A DNA stretch of 64,000 nucleotides from Alkalihalophilus pseudofirmus (GCF_029094545.1 NZ_CP117835.1:3390001-3454000), one strand, 5' to 3'. Shown: positions 51,768 through 62,084, numbered from the stretch's first letter. Notes: generated from the letters alone by a model not told the origin. A program made the numbers and translations.

Positions 51768-52756
51768 TGTGCTCCCTCCCTCATTTCTGAAATAACTACC
51801 TCACCATTAATGATTGCTTCGTTGATTTCTTCGATTTTACTTATGTAGGCTTCCTCATTTACGATTCTAAACGGGGCTAAGCCAACACCTGCTTCCGCTA
51901 AACCGAAAATAACCTCCTCATCAAGATGTTGATCAGCATAAGCAACAACCGATTGATAGACTGCTTGATCTATGAATTTCATCATCGATGTCATGACTGA
52001 ATCCTCAGCTATCACGTATTGATCACTATCTACTCCGATACTTAATACCCCTCTATCTTGGGCGGTTTGAAGGACACCGACCCCAGTTAAACCTGCAGCA
52101 GCATATAATACATCTGCGTCTTGATCAATCATGCGACTTGCAAGTATGGTTCCAATCTCAGGTGCCCCGAAGTCATTTGCAAACTCAATCAACACCTCAA
52201 TATCTTCTTGCACATAACGTGCACCTTGTTCGTACCCCGCAGCAAATTTATTAATAAGAGGGACATCCGCTCCGCCGACAAAGCCAATCACCCCGCTTTC
52301 AGAAGCCATTGCTGCCGCTGCGCCTGCAAGAAAGCTTCCTTCATGTTCTTTAAAGGAAACGGATGCTATATTTTCTTTGTCTGACATGTCATCAATTAAG
52401 AGAAATTGCTGGTCTGGGTGTTTATCAGCTGTCTCTTCAAGTGCACCCTTCACCATAAAACCAAGGCCAATAATAAGATCAAAGTCCTCATTTACTAATT
52501 CTGTGAGGCCTTGCTCATACGACCCACTAGCCTCTAATTCTCGGTAATCAAACATGATGCCAAGCTCTTCCCGCGCTCTAATCAAACCGTTAAAGGCAGC
52601 ATCACTAAATGACTGATCTCCCAGTCCGACGTCTGACAACATTATTCCAACTCTCATCTCTGTTTCGACCTCTTGTTGCACCGCTTTATTTTGGCAGCCA
52701 ACAAGAAGAAGCCCTGCTATAGCAAAAGCTGTGATTACTATCTTTTTAAAAAACAT
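51764..52756 (-). CDS. BMP/Med-family nucleoside-binding lipoprotein
   Basis: A 330-residue protein with a lipobox LLLVGC (residues 16-21). The BMP/PnrA fold is visible: [61 protein letters not shown] and [16 protein letters not shown]. Family members bind purine nucleosides, some feeding ABC transporters. Here no transporter is present; instead it overlaps an MCP gene. A sensory role in chemotaxis is the best inference. GGGGG precedes the ATG at 52756. Confidence 0.88.
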   Translation of the reverse strand: MFFKKIVITAFAIAGLLLVGCQNKAVQQEVETEMRVGIMLSDVGLGDQSFSDAAFNGLIRAREELGIMFDYRELEASGSYEQGLTELVNEDFDLIIGLGFMVKGALEETADKHPDQQFLLIDDMSDKENIASVSFKEHEGSFLAGAAAAMASESGVIGFVGGADVPLINKFAAGYEQGARYVQEDIEVLIEFANDFGAPEIGTILASRMIDQDADVLYAAAGLTGVGVLQTAQDRGVLSIGVDSDQYVIAEDSVMTSMMKFIDQAVYQSVVAYADQHLDEEVIFGLAEAGVGLAPFRIVNEEAYISKIEEINEAIINGEVVISEMREGAQ

Positions 52757-52880
52757 ATAAAGCCCCCACTCTTAAAAAATCTAGGTTAAATGACCTACTC
52801 CTCTTTATATAACGGTTAAAATCCTCTTAAATTGAAGTCATTTAAAATATAGTCAATTTTCAGATATAAATACATTAAAA

Positions 52881-52910
52881 AAAGCCCTCCTTTTTTCAAA
52901 GGAAGACTTT
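52881..52910 (-). terminator. Terminator of yuiB
   Basis: Imperfect stem (52881-52893 with 52898-52910, two mismatches) directly after the stop codon, T7 on the minus strand. Confidence 0.65.
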
Positions 52911-52913
52911 ACT

Positions 52914-53231
52914 TTAGAACATTTGATAGCCACGTACACGAAGCATTTTTATCACAACACCTGCAATAATAGCTCCGGCAAATCCACTCACTAAAATTAA
53001 AATATCTACCAGCTTTAATGCGACAAATGTTTGACCAAGATCGGCAAATGAAGCAGCTGGTGATGTAAAGTAATCAAAGAAACCGACATTATCAATAATT
53101 AAAATAACGATAACCGGATAAGCAACAGCCATAATCCAGGTTGAACGTAAGACCATATTTAACAAGAAGCCGATCCCAAAAAATAAGATGAGGAACAGCA
53201 CCATTGATATTAATAATTGTGGTAAGCTCAC
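52914..53231 (-). CDS. yuiB: YuiB-like membrane protein
   Basis: A 105-residue protein with three membrane helices. The pattern SLPQLLISMVLFLILFFGIGFLLNM closely matches Bacillus YuiB. I choose the GTG at 53231, eight bases after GGGGG; the upstream in-frame GTG at 53240 is adjacent to that site. The function is unknown. It stays in the yui block although an MCP pair separates it from yuiC. Confidence 0.88.
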   Translation of the reverse strand: MSLPQLLISMVLFLILFFGIGFLLNMVLRSTWIMAVAYPVIVILIIDNVGFFDYFTSPAASFADLGQTFVALKLVDILILVSGFAGAIIAGVVIKMLRVRGYQMF

Positions 53232-53392
53232 AACTTGCACCCCCGTATCATAGATAGTTTACTGAATACATGGCAGGTGCGTCAACTATCCATCCCTTAT
53301 CTTTTGTGGCAATATCCGCACAACTATTCAAATAATCCCTTAAAGAAGTACACATACTTTTAAAGAGAGTCAACTACAAAGGATGTGTAAAA

Positions 53393-54124
53393 GTGGAACT
53401 AACCAAAGAACTGTTCATTCTTATCATTCGTATTATCACGATTATTCCGTTGTTATTATTTATCACCTTAAAGATGGGCAGGCGTTCGATTGCAGAGCTG
53501 CCCGTATTTGATTTCCTCATCATTATCACACTTGGTGCTGTAGTTGGTGCAGACCTTGCTGACCCTGATATTGACCATCTGCATACCGCTGCTGCTGTCG
53601 TTTTCATTGGAATTTTTCAAATCATTGTTGCTACTCTTAAAATATCTAATCGAACGTTTGGAAAGATGCTCACCTTTGAGCCAGCGGTAGTCATTTATAA
53701 TGGCATCTTCTTAATCGAAAATCTAAAGCAGATCCGATATTCCATTGATAATGTGCTAATGATGCTGCGGGAAAATGATGTATTTGATGTAAGCGAGGTA
53801 GAGCTTGCAATTATTGAGGCAAACGGTACCTTAACCGTGCATAAAAAAGCCGATAAAAAGCCTTTGACTCGTGCAGATGCTAATGTGGCTGCATCTCACT
53901 CAGAGCTTGCTCTTCCTGTCATTATTGATGGCTATTTGTATAAAGATGTCATTACTCACTTAGAAGTGAGTGAGGAATGGGTGTATCAACAATTAGAAGA
54001 GCTCGGAGTCCCTAGAATAGAGGATGTATTCTTTGCTTCTCTTAATAAAGATCATACATTCCATGTGTCTTTGCGGCAAAATCAGCTATCTCTATTAAAA
54101 GAAGCACCTCCGCTTTATCATTAA
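53393..54124 (+). CDS. DUF421 (YetF-family) membrane protein
   Basis: A 243-residue protein with three N-terminal membrane helices and two cytoplasmic DUF421 repeats. Signatures: RIITIIPLLLFITLKMGRRSIAELPVFDFLIIITLGAVVGADLADPD. YetF/YkjA proteins contribute to spore germination in Bacillus. It starts with GTG at 53393 behind AAGGATG. Monocistronic with terminator. Confidence 0.87.
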   Translation: MELTKELFILIIRIITIIPLLLFITLKMGRRSIAELPVFDFLIIITLGAVVGADLADPDIDHLHTAAAVVFIGIFQIIVATLKISNRTFGKMLTFEPAVVIYNGIFLIENLKQIRYSIDNVLMMLRENDVFDVSEVELAIIEANGTLTVHKKADKKPLTRADANVAASHSELALPVIIDGYLYKDVITHLEVSEEWVYQQLEELGVPRIEDVFFASLNKDHTFHVSLRQNQLSLLKEAPPLYH

Positions 54125-54162
54125 AAAGAAGCAGACTGTTCAAAGGAACAGCCTGCTTCTTT
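54125..54162. terminator. Bidirectional terminator between the DUF421 gene and yuiA
   Basis: Sixteen-base arms 54125-54140 and 54147-54162 with one mismatch (AAAGAAGCAG core) between convergent genes. Confidence 0.88.
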
Positions 54163-54167
54163 ACGTA

Positions 54168-54305
54168 TTATTGCTTTTTATGACTCTTACCATGGCCTCC
54201 GCAATGCTCGCATGTTTCACTGCCGCCTAGTAATAACTGAAAATAACCTACACCGTTGCAATATGGACATGTTCCGTTCTCTGTATACTTTAATGAGCGC
54301 TTCAT
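54168..54305 (-). CDS. yuiA: Small zinc-ribbon protein YuiA (45 aa)
   Basis: A 45-residue frame starting at ATG 54305 behind AAGGGGTG. It contains CPYCNGVGYFQLLLGGSETC and CEHCGGHG, a DnaJ-type double CxxCxGxG zinc ribbon. The same small protein, YuiA, lies beside yuiB and yumB in Bacillus subtilis. A terminator follows directly. The function is unknown. Confidence 0.85.
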   Translation of the reverse strand: MKRSLKYTENGTCPYCNGVGYFQLLLGGSETCEHCGGHGKSHKKQ

Positions 54306-54476
54306 TCTCTACACCCCTTTTATCTTTATAGATTGTTTAATTATATTATCAGAATATTTATATAATTAAAACTTCTATTTAAGAACTTCCACGCTCATGT
54401 AAGTGCAAACAAAAAATATTCTCTCTAGAATGCTTACGCTTAAGTAAAATTACTCTCTTTTTCAAAAATAAAAAAA

Positions 54477-54503
54477 CAAGTGCGCACTTGGAGTGCACAC
54501 TTG
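54477..54503 (-). terminator. Terminator of ndh
   Basis: Twelve-base arms 54477-54488 and 54492-54503 with one mismatch, then TTTTTTATTTTT on the minus strand. Confidence 0.85.
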
Positions 54504-54522
54504 CGTTCAATAAATTTGGTTC

Positions 54523-55725
54523 TTACAATGGGTTTTTCCCTTTTTTCAATACAAGTCCAGGTCCGCCTAATAAGAATAGGTAGCGGTTATCAATCATCTT
54601 TTTCATGAAATTAGCTTGAGCACCAAATAATTTACGAGTACCAACAACTCCGATTGCTTCCTTGCCGCCTAGAGATGCTACTGTACCTTTAATGTCTGGC
54701 TTGAATGTCTTAAGTGAAGATCCGCCTTTCATTAACAGCTTAATGTTCTCTGCACATGTTTCAGCCATTTGCATAGCGATTTGAGCTGTTGGAGGGTAAG
54801 GACGGTTAATCTCTTCGTTAATTAGAAGAGCACAGTCACCAATGATAAATACATCATCATGACCAGGAGCACGAAGATCTGGCTCTACTTTAATACGTCC
54901 GCGCATTGCTTCGAATCCAGACTTCTCGATCACAGAGCTTCCACGTACGCCTGTTGCCCAAACAACGGTCTCAGCTTTGATTTCATCTCCACTAGCAAGC
55001 GTAACGCCAGTCTCTGTTACTTCTTTGATTGGGCAGTTGATTTTGAACTCTACTCCACGAGCTTCAAGAAGGTTCATTGCATACTCAACAAGCTCAGGGT
55101 CGAATCCTGGAAGCGCTGTTGGAGCTGCTTCAATCACGTACATTTTCACTTTTTCACGAGGAATGTCATAATGTTTGCAAAGCTCTGGAACACGCTCTGA
55201 AAGCTCGCCAATGAACTCGATTCCTGTGAATCCAGCACCAGCAACGATGAATGTTAAAAGTTCATCACGCTTCTCTGTCATGTTGTTGTATCTAGCAAAT
55301 TGATATTCAATATGCTCTTTTACTTCACGTGCGCCATTTACAGTCCATTTGCTGAATGCATGCTCGTGTACACCTGGCACGCCGAATGTTTCTGCTTCAG
55401 AACCGAGTCCAACTACAAGATAGTCATAGTCAAGTTCCCCATTTTCAAGGATCACTTTTTTAGCGTCTGTTTTGATTTCAACAACAGAGTCTTTTACAAA
55501 CTTGATCTTGTTAAGATCTAGAACACTTTTGATCTCCATACGAGTACGTTCAGGAGAAAGTGTACCAGCAGCTGGCTCATGCAGCCATGTTGTTTGGTAA
55601 TGATAATCGTGCTTGTTCACCAATGTAATATTGGCTTCGTTGTGTCCTAGCTGCTTTGACAAACGAGTCGCTGTAATCATTCCGCCGTAACCAGCACCCA
55701 AAAGGACGATACTTGGCTTTTTCAA
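54523..55725 (-). CDS. ndh: Type II NADH dehydrogenase, YumB/Ndh-like
   Basis: A 400-residue membrane-associated flavoenzyme that passes electrons from NADH to menaquinone without pumping protons. FAD motif [16 protein letters not shown] at the start, NAD motif [18 protein letters not shown], and the C-terminal FAD site [12 protein letters not shown] prefer the TTG at 55725 (product starts [10 protein letters not shown]), which has GGAAGTGA upstream; an ATG five codons earlier is the alternative. A near-Rex box overlaps its promoter. Neighbouring yumC matches Bacillus subtilis. Confidence 0.92.
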   Translation of the reverse strand: MKKPSIVLLGAGYGGMITATRLSKQLGHNEANITLVNKHDYHYQTTWLHEPAAGTLSPERTRMEIKSVLDLNKIKFVKDSVVEIKTDAKKVILENGELDYDYLVVGLGSEAETFGVPGVHEHAFSKWTVNGAREVKEHIEYQFARYNNMTEKRDELLTFIVAGAGFTGIEFIGELSERVPELCKHYDIPREKVKMYVIEAAPTALPGFDPELVEYAMNLLEARGVEFKINCPIKEVTETGVTLASGDEIKAETVVWATGVRGSSVIEKSGFEAMRGRIKVEPDLRAPGHDDVFIIGDCALLINEEINRPYPPTAQIAMQMAETCAENIKLLMKGGSSLKTFKPDIKGTVASLGGKEAIGVVGTRKLFGAQANFMKKMIDNRYLFLLGGPGLVLKKGKNPL

Positions 55726-55784
55726 ACTAATCACTTCCATTTTCTTATTTTTTACTTGCCTTTATTATACAATAAACGATGACA

Positions 55785-55802
55785 TTGTGATTAATTTCAC
55801 GA
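55785..55802. promoter_or_regulatory. Rex-like operator upstream of ndh
   Basis: TTGTGAT-TAAT-TTCACGA differs from the Rex consensus TTGTGAA-N4-TTCACAA at two positions. A -10 box TATAAT on the minus strand (55764-55769) places this site over the -35 region of ndh. Rex controls ndh in Bacillus subtilis, where low NADH allows binding and repression. Confidence 0.65.
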
Positions 55803-56117
55803 ACTAAATTATAACGAACGAATAATAAGTAAGATGAATGTCGCAAAATATTCACAAATACAATTCCTATCATATTGGTTTTTTCGCTAATTTTCAACTG
55901 CATTTTTACTTTTCTTTGTTTTTCCATATTACGAAGAAAGCGTTTTTACATTTAAACATAAGATGTTCTAATCTAAGCAATTTATTCAAGCGGATTGTGC
56001 GATTGAATAATGTACGATTTAATTAAGAATGATGGGACCCGTCTTCTTTCTTTTTATAAGTGGATATGCATATAATGGGATTGTAGAGACAAACTTTTTC
56101 GGGGGTGGCAAGAAACG
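55803..56117. other. Divergent intergenic region between ndh and yumC
   Basis: About 315 AT-rich bases. It contains the yumC ribosome site (GGGGGTGG). No ORF, hairpin or repeat I can support lies in it. Confidence 0.5.
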
Positions 56118-57110
56118 ATGACAAACGAAGATCAAATGTATGACATTACAATTATTGGTGGTGGACCTACAGGACTGTTTGCTGCTTTTTATGCTGGAAT
56201 GAGACAAGCAAAAGTGAAAATCATTGAAAGCATGCCTCAATTAGGCGGTCAATTATCTGCCTTATATCCGGAAAAGTACATATATGATGTGGCCGGATTT
56301 CCAAAGGTGAAGGCGCAAGATCTTGTTGATGGACTTACAAAGCAGGCTGAGCAATTTAATCCGACTGTTGCACTTGAACAGTCTGTGACCCAGGTCGAGA
56401 AGCAAGAAGATGAGACATTTAAGATCACAACGGATAAAGAAACACATTTTTCAAAAGCCATTATTATTACTGCAGGCGTAGGTGCCTTCCAGCCTCGTCG
56501 CCTTGAAGTGGACGGCGCAAAAGAATACGAAGGAAAGAATCTTCATTATTTCATTAACGATTTATCAAGCTTTACCGGTAAAAAGGTGCTCGTATGCGGC
56601 GGCGGTGATTCAGCTCTTGACTGGTCGCTTATGCTCGAGCCGCTTGCAAAAGAAGTCACACTAATTCACCGCCGAGATAAGTTCCGTGCTCATGAACATA
56701 GTGTCGAGCTTCTGCATCAATCAAACGTAAATGTTATGACACCTTTTGAAATTAAGGAACTCCATGGAGATGGAGAAGCTATTAACCAAGTCACGCTTCA
56801 AGAAATCAAAGGTGACCGCAAAGAAACACTAGATGTAGACGCAGTGATCGTAAACTTTGGGTTTGTTTCTTCTTTAGGTCCAATTAAGCAGTGGGGCCTT
56901 GAGATCGAAAAGAATTCCATCGTCGTAAACTCTAAAATGGAAACGAATATTAAAGGCATTTATTCGGCTGGGGATGTTTGTACGTATGACGGCAAAGTCA
57001 AACTAATTGCCACAGGATTTGGAGAAGCACCGACAGCTGTTAATAATGCCAAAGCCTATATTGACCCTGATGCTAAATTACATCCAGGACATAGCACAAG
57101 CTTATTTTAA
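56118..57110 (+). CDS. yumC: Ferredoxin/flavodoxin-NADP+ reductase, thioredoxin-reductase-like (YumC)
   Basis: A 330-residue flavoenzyme. FAD site [24 protein letters not shown] site [20 protein letters not shown]-terminal FAD site [21 protein letters not shown]. The thioredoxin-reductase CxxC is absent, which marks the FNR branch; YumC is the essential ferredoxin/flavodoxin reductase of Bacillus. It is divergent from ndh as in Bacillus subtilis. Confidence 0.94.
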   Translation: MTNEDQMYDITIIGGGPTGLFAAFYAGMRQAKVKIIESMPQLGGQLSALYPEKYIYDVAGFPKVKAQDLVDGLTKQAEQFNPTVALEQSVTQVEKQEDETFKITTDKETHFSKAIIITAGVGAFQPRRLEVDGAKEYEGKNLHYFINDLSSFTGKKVLVCGGGDSALDWSLMLEPLAKEVTLIHRRDKFRAHEHSVELLHQSNVNVMTPFEIKELHGDGEAINQVTLQEIKGDRKETLDVDAVIVNFGFVSSLGPIKQWGLEIEKNSIVVNSKMETNIKGIYSAGDVCTYDGKVKLIATGFGEAPTAVNNAKAYIDPDAKLHPGHSTSLF

Positions 57111-57114
57111 TAAG

Positions 57115-57147
57115 AAAATGCCTTAGCGATATCCGCTAAGGCATTTT
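57115..57147. terminator. Bidirectional terminator between yumC and the HesB gene
   Basis: Fourteen-base perfect arms 57115-57128 and 57134-57147 (AAAATGCCTTAGCG type). Confidence 0.9.
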
Positions 57148-57152
57148 ACATG

Positions 57153-57506
57153 TTAACAATCTTCTGGCGTTCCGGCATTGGCTGCTGTACGGAATGATGA
57201 ACCACACCCGCAGTTTGCGATCGCATTAGGGTTGTCGATGGTAAATCCGCCGCCCATCATATTTTGTTTATAATCAATCACGACACCTTTAATAATTGGT
57301 GCACTTTCATTGTCGATTAATACAGGCAGCCCGCTGATCTCAAGCTTTGTGTCATCTTCAGTTTTTTCTGTATCAAAACCCATTCCATATGACAAGCCGC
57401 TGCAGCCTCCGCCTTTAACACCGACACGAAGCATAAGACCTTCTTGACCTTCTGCTTTCATCATTTCTTTAATCTGGCTTACTGCCGCTTCCGTTAATGT
57501 AATCAT
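57153..57506 (-). CDS. A-type iron-sulfur carrier (HesB/IscA family), YutM-like
   Basis: A 117-residue protein; ATG 57506 with AGGAGTG upstream. The three conserved Cys are in GGGCSGLSYGM and NCGCGSSF near the C-terminus. A-type carriers pass Fe-S clusters to apoproteins. Length and gene position next to yumC match YutM (ErpA-like) of Bacillus. Confidence 0.92.
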   Translation of the reverse strand: MITLTEAAVSQIKEMMKAEGQEGLMLRVGVKGGGCSGLSYGMGFDTEKTEDDTKLEISGLPVLIDNESAPIIKGVVIDYKQNMMGGGFTIDNPNAIANCGCGSSFRTAANAGTPEDC

Positions 57507-57585
57507 TTTATCACTCCTATTAACGATTGCTCTCAGTATACCTTTTGTTCTCTTGAACCTCAAGAGACATGCGCTCATCATCTGC

Positions 57586-57792
57586 TCAAAATTGGAACGC
57601 TTCCTTTAAAGGTTTATTTTTTCCTTGATTATTGTTATGCATCATAGCAAGATTATGGGCACGATCTAATTCCTGGCTATAATCTAGTACGAGTGGGTGA
57701 GACATACCATGTTTAGCTGCTGCATGTATCATTTTTTCACGTAAAGATTCAATTTTTTCAAGACAGGCATCATATGTTAATGCTGTAGTCAT
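57586..57792 (-). CDS. Spo0E-family aspartyl-phosphate phosphatase
   Basis: A 68-residue helical-hairpin protein with the family motif SQELD at residues ~39-43 (VLDYSQELDRAHNLAMM). Spo0E-like proteins dephosphorylate Spo0A~P and delay sporulation, implying that the organism sporulates. I use the second ATG (57792), nine bases from GGGG; the first (57798) is three bases away. Regulation of the gene is not visible. Confidence 0.8.
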   Translation of the reverse strand: MTTALTYDACLEKIESLREKMIHAAAKHGMSHPLVLDYSQELDRAHNLAMMHNNNQGKNKPLKEAFQF

Positions 57793-58169
57793 CGTCATTC
57801 ACCCCTCTAATAGATGTATGTATAAATAAAGAACTTTAGTATAATATAGTAGTAAATCACAGTCGTCCGTACATCTAAATTTGTATATTACTTACATTTT
57901 AATTAATTACCGTAAGTAAATCAACTATGAAACAACTAAATATAGATGATTTTCATTGTTTTTTACAATTTCTACACTAGATATTCAATATCCTTCCTCT
58001 TTTCCAAAAACGTTCACTTTGTTTTCATTATCTTTATCTGATAGTATAATAGTGATTATCGTACAAACATTTTGCCACATACTTTTTATAAGGTTTGCTG
58101 CCTTTTACTTAGAGTTACGAAAAATAATATGTACCGAACGTCTCTTTAGACGGAATGGAGGATAAGGAC
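57793..58169. other. Divergent intergenic region before mqnE, with an inverted repeat
   Basis: About 375 AT-rich bases between the Spo0E-like gene and mqnE. It contains one notable structure, an 8-base perfect inverted repeat TTACTTAC/GTAAGTAA (57888-57895 and 57912-57919) separated by 16 bases, which might be an operator for either gene. No other feature is seen. Confidence 0.4.
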
Positions 58170-59264
58170 ATGACAACAATCCTTACAGATACAAAACTAC
58201 AAGGAATTGCAGAGAAAGTTCAGCACGGCGAGCGATTATCGATTGAAGATGGCCTATATTTATATGATACGCCTGACCTTCTAGGGATCGCACAACTCGC
58301 TAATCAAGTAAACTACAAGAAAAACGGGGACAACGTTTATTTTATTCAGAATATGTACATCAACCCTACAAATGTATGTGAAGCAAATTGCGGGTTCTGT
58401 GGATTTAAGCGTAAGCCTGGTCAAGAGGGAGCCTATACGATGGACAGTGAAGCTCTTCTAAAATACGTAGAAGAGCGCTGGAATGATAACATCCGTGAAT
58501 TCCATATTGTTGGGGGGCACAACCATGAAGTGCCGTTTGATTATTATCTTGATACAATCCGCACCTTAAAAAAACATTATCCTAATGTGACTGTAAAAGC
58601 TTATACAGGTGCTGAAATTGAGTTCTTCTCACGTATTTCAGGATTATCTATGAAAGAAGTGCTTGAAGAATTAATTAAAGCAGGTTTAGATACCCTTCCT
58701 GGCGGCGGAGCGGAGATTTTAACTGAGCGTTACCGCTTAAAAATGAGCCCTGATAAAGCATCGACAGACCAATGGCTCGAAGCTCATGAAACAGCTCACA
58801 ATCTTGGACTTAAAACACATGCTACCATGCTTTATGGTTCGATTGAATCGAAAGAAGAGCGTCTTATCCATATGGATCGTCTACGTCAGCTTCAAGACCG
58901 TACAAATGGATATATGGTATTTATCCCGCTTGCGATGCAGCCTCGCAGCGTAAATGCTGGTCTAAAACGCCGTACTTCTGCTTACGATGATATGAGAACT
59001 CTTGCGATCAGCAGGCTTATGTTAGATAACTTTGATCATATTAAAGCATACTGGATTAACATCGGTGTGCAGCTGACTCAAATGGCACTGACATTCGGCT
59101 CAAGTGATATTCACGGTACACTTATTGAGGAGCGTATCTCTCACTCTGTAGGAGCCCTCACTTCTCAAGGTATTACTCGTGATGAATTAATCCACTTAAT
59201 TAAGAGTGCAAATAAAGTTCCAGTTGAACGTGACACCTTCTATAACGTTATCAAAACTTACTAA
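58170..59264 (+). CDS. mqnE: Aminofutalosine synthase MqnE (radical SAM)
   Basis: A 364-residue radical SAM enzyme. The cluster motif is CEANCGFC (Cys70, 74, 77); other matches are FIQNMYINPTNVC, FHIVGGHNHEVPFDYYLD and PGGGAEILTERYR. MqnE joins SAM with 3-[(1-carboxyvinyl)oxy]benzoate, making aminofutalosine in the alternative menaquinone pathway. I choose the ATG at 58170, eight bases after GGAGG. No other mqn gene is adjacent. Most well-known bacilli use the classical Men pathway, so this gene is informative about the organism. Confidence 0.9.
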   Translation: MTTILTDTKLQGIAEKVQHGERLSIEDGLYLYDTPDLLGIAQLANQVNYKKNGDNVYFIQNMYINPTNVCEANCGFCGFKRKPGQEGAYTMDSEALLKYVEERWNDNIREFHIVGGHNHEVPFDYYLDTIRTLKKHYPNVTVKAYTGAEIEFFSRISGLSMKEVLEELIKAGLDTLPGGGAEILTERYRLKMSPDKASTDQWLEAHETAHNLGLKTHATMLYGSIESKEERLIHMDRLRQLQDRTNGYMVFIPLAMQPRSVNAGLKRRTSAYDDMRTLAISRLMLDNFDHIKAYWINIGVQLTQMALTFGSSDIHGTLIEERISHSVGALTSQGITRDELIHLIKSANKVPVERDTFYNVIKTY

Positions 59265-59272
59265 ACATAAAG

Positions 59273-59300
59273 AAAGCCGTTCCTTTTATGGAACGGCTTT
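59273..59300. terminator. Bidirectional terminator between mqnE and ldh
   Basis: Eleven-base perfect arms 59273-59283 and 59290-59300 (AAAGCCGTTCC/GGAACGGCTTT) between convergent genes. Confidence 0.9.
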
Positions 59301-59303
59301 TTG

Positions 59304-60287
<984 letters not shown>

Positions 60288-60324
60288 TTAGTCTATGTTA
60301 AAAAATGTCTAAAATCTACCACTT

Positions 60325-60364
60325 CTTATAAATAGTTACGTCTAATTTGTGAAATTCTTCACAA
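60325..60364 (-). promoter_or_regulatory. ldh promoter with Rex box
   Basis: A perfect Rex operator TTGTGAA-ATTC-TTCACAA lies at 60347-60364. On the minus strand its inner part supplies the -35 box TTCACA (60348-60353); after 17 bases follows -10 TATAAG (60325-60330). The same sequence also fits an FNR-type TGTGA-N6-TCACA box. Repression by Rex at low NADH/NAD is the expected control. Confidence 0.88.
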
Positions 60365-60379
60365 ATAAAATATAAAATA

Positions 60380-60402
60380 GAAGCTGGCTTTATACCAACT
60401 TC
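60380..60402 (-). terminator. Possible terminator of dapF
   Basis: Eight-base arms 60380-60387 and 60395-60402 with one mismatch, followed by TATTTTATATTTTATTT on the minus strand. Confidence 0.5.
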
Positions 60403-60421
60403 CTCGTACTAATATTTATCT

Positions 60422-61270
60422 TTATTTACGTTCAAATACACCTTCACAAATAATTTCAGCTGCACCGGTCATTAACACATCTCCTGACTCGGTCCATTCA
60501 ATCTCAAGGTCTCCCCCGAGCAGGTGCACCGTTACAGATTCCCCTTTGCTAGAATGTCCATTCAGGATTGATGCAACGACTGCAGCACATGCTCCCGTCC
60601 CGCAAGCCTGCGTAATTCCTGAGCCTCTCTCCCACACCCGGAAATGAAGCTCTGACCCACTGACAACCTCTACAAATTCTACATTGACCCATTCCGGAAA
60701 ACGCTCATCTTTTTCAATAATCGGTCCTAATGTATCTACTGGTGCTTGGTTAATATCTTCTACAAAAAACACTCCATGCGGATTCCCCATTGACACAGCT
60801 GTAAGCTCAAGCTTCGTTTCAGCGACTTCGAATGGCTCTGCTACTATTTTTTCCGTTGATGAACCAAGCATCGGAAGACTCTCTCTAGTTAGACGAGGCT
60901 TGCCCATATTGACCGTCACCGTATGAACGCGCTCTCCTTCTATATGGACTGTTGCCGTAACAAGCCCGCCTAATGTTTCAATTTGGAATGTTTGATCTTT
61001 AACATAACCATGTTCATAAGCAAATTTTGCTACACAGCGAAGGCCGTTACCACAGTTTTTTGCTTCTGACCCGTCATTATTAAATACTCTCATTTTCACA
61101 GGCGCAACGTCTGAAGGGCATACCAGGATCATCCCGTCAGAACCAATTCCTTTATTTTTGTCAGCAACCTCTACAGCTAATGCAGCCAATTGCTCTTCTT
61201 CCAATGTTTCTTTAAATAAATCTACGTAAATATAGCTGTTTCCAAGGCCGTGCATTTTCGTGAATTTCAT
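60422..61270 (-). CDS. dapF: Diaminopimelate epimerase
   Basis: A 282-residue PLP-independent epimerase making meso-diaminopimelate for lysine and cell wall. The two catalytic Cys are in [17 protein letters not shown] and [15 protein letters not shown]-terminus [15 protein letters not shown] is standard. In Bacillus subtilis the same gene (yutL) neighbours yuzB and yutJ, as here. Start at 61270 follows GAGGGA. Confidence 0.95.
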   Translation of the reverse strand: MKFTKMHGLGNSYIYVDLFKETLEEEQLAALAVEVADKNKGIGSDGMILVCPSDVAPVKMRVFNNDGSEAKNCGNGLRCVAKFAYEHGYVKDQTFQIETLGGLVTATVHIEGERVHTVTVNMGKPRLTRESLPMLGSSTEKIVAEPFEVAETKLELTAVSMGNPHGVFFVEDINQAPVDTLGPIIEKDERFPEWVNVEFVEVVSGSELHFRVWERGSGITQACGTGACAAVVASILNGHSSKGESVTVHLLGGDLEIEWTESGDVLMTGAAEIICEGVFERK

Positions 61271-61298
61271 CTAGATCCCTCGCTCATTTTTTTACTGG

Positions 61299-61538
61299 TT
61301 ATTTTCTTAATGGCTCATCTGCCCAAAAATAATCGTCGTCTGCTTCTAATATCGTAATTTTACTACGGCAGCACGGCATAATTAAGATCGTTTTGACACC
61401 TTCTTTAGCTTGCTTATAATCACGAGGTTTCATATGGGTCAAGACTTGCTCTTCCTCACAAAACGGACAAGAGCTCACATAAATATCCTCAAATTGCCGC
61501 TCATATGGCAATGTATGTTGAAAAGGTATCACATCCAT
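61299..61538 (-). CDS. Small Cys-containing protein (79 aa), hypothetical
   Basis: A 79-residue soluble protein with CPFC near residue 24 and a CC pair near residue 57, likely a zinc-binding fold. Other features: MDVIPFQHTLPYERQFEDIY and a C-terminal acidic WADEPLRK. It starts with ATG at 61538 after AGTAGGTG and lies 28 bp upstream of dapF, so the two are probably co-transcribed. I do not know the family name. Confidence 0.7.
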   Translation of the reverse strand: MDVIPFQHTLPYERQFEDIYVSSCPFCEEEQVLTHMKPRDYKQAKEGVKTILIMPCCRSKITILEADDDYFWADEPLRK

Positions 61539-61606
61539 ATTCTACACCTACTCTCTTCAGTTAATTGCTGTTCGTTGTATAGATTCAGCTCCAGACGTAC
61601 AAAAGA

Positions 61607-61629
61607 AGCTTCTAGAATGTCTAGAAGCT
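61607..61629 (-). terminator. Terminator of yuzB
   Basis: Ten-base perfect arms 61607-61616 and 61620-61629 (AGCTTCTAGA/TCTAGAAGCT) just past the stop codon, followed by TCTTTTG on the minus strand. Confidence 0.8.
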
Positions 61630-61634
61630 GACTA

Positions 61635-61871
61635 TTAGAACATAGGATTTTCCTCTAAATACGTGTAGATATTTTCTACAAGCTCTTCATTTGTTTCACC
61701 AGAAATATATTCTCCATTTACAAGCGCAAAAGGTGTGACAGCACAACTCCCGCAATTTCCTAGACATCCGTATTCAATAATATCTAGATTAGGGTCACGT
61801 TCTAGCTCTTCCATCGCCTTTTGAGTGCCGCTTGCAAGATTACTTAAACAAAATTCGATAATAGGACGCAT
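61635..61871 (-). CDS. yuzB: YuzB-like protein (DUF1450)
   Basis: A 78-residue protein; ATG 61871 behind GAGGTG. It has the DUF1450 pattern [19 protein letters not shown] and [20 protein letters not shown]. The four Cys suggest a thioredoxin-like 2Fe-2S ferredoxin fold. Length is identical to Bacillus subtilis YuzB. The function is unknown; proximity to yutJ and dapF is conserved. Confidence 0.88.
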   Translation of the reverse strand: MRPIIEFCLSNLASGTQKAMEELERDPNLDIIEYGCLGNCGSCAVTPFALVNGEYISGETNEELVENIYTYLEENPMF

Positions 61872-62019
61872 CACTTTCACCTCAAATTTCTTGTCTATAA
61901 TCCTACTCGGATGCGAACTATAAGTCAATGATATCTGATTATAATCTGTTTATAATATGAAGGAAGATTTTAACGCATCATTTTAATGCTTTCTTTGTCT
62001 AAAAAAATTCACAAATTTG

Positions 62020-62066
62020 TTGTTATTTACTGTATAACTCGTTATAATCAAAACTGACCAGGGTCA
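62020..62066 (+). promoter_or_regulatory. Promoter and palindromic operator of the TetR-YutJ ORF
   Basis: TTGTTA (62020-62025), 17 bases, TATAAT (62043-62048) form a SigA promoter. Just after it, at the expected transcription start, lies a perfect palindrome TGACC-AG-GGTCA (62055-62066), a likely site for the TetR domain encoded 18 bases downstream. Confidence 0.7.
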
Positions 62067-62084
62067 TTTTTAAGGAGCGACGAC

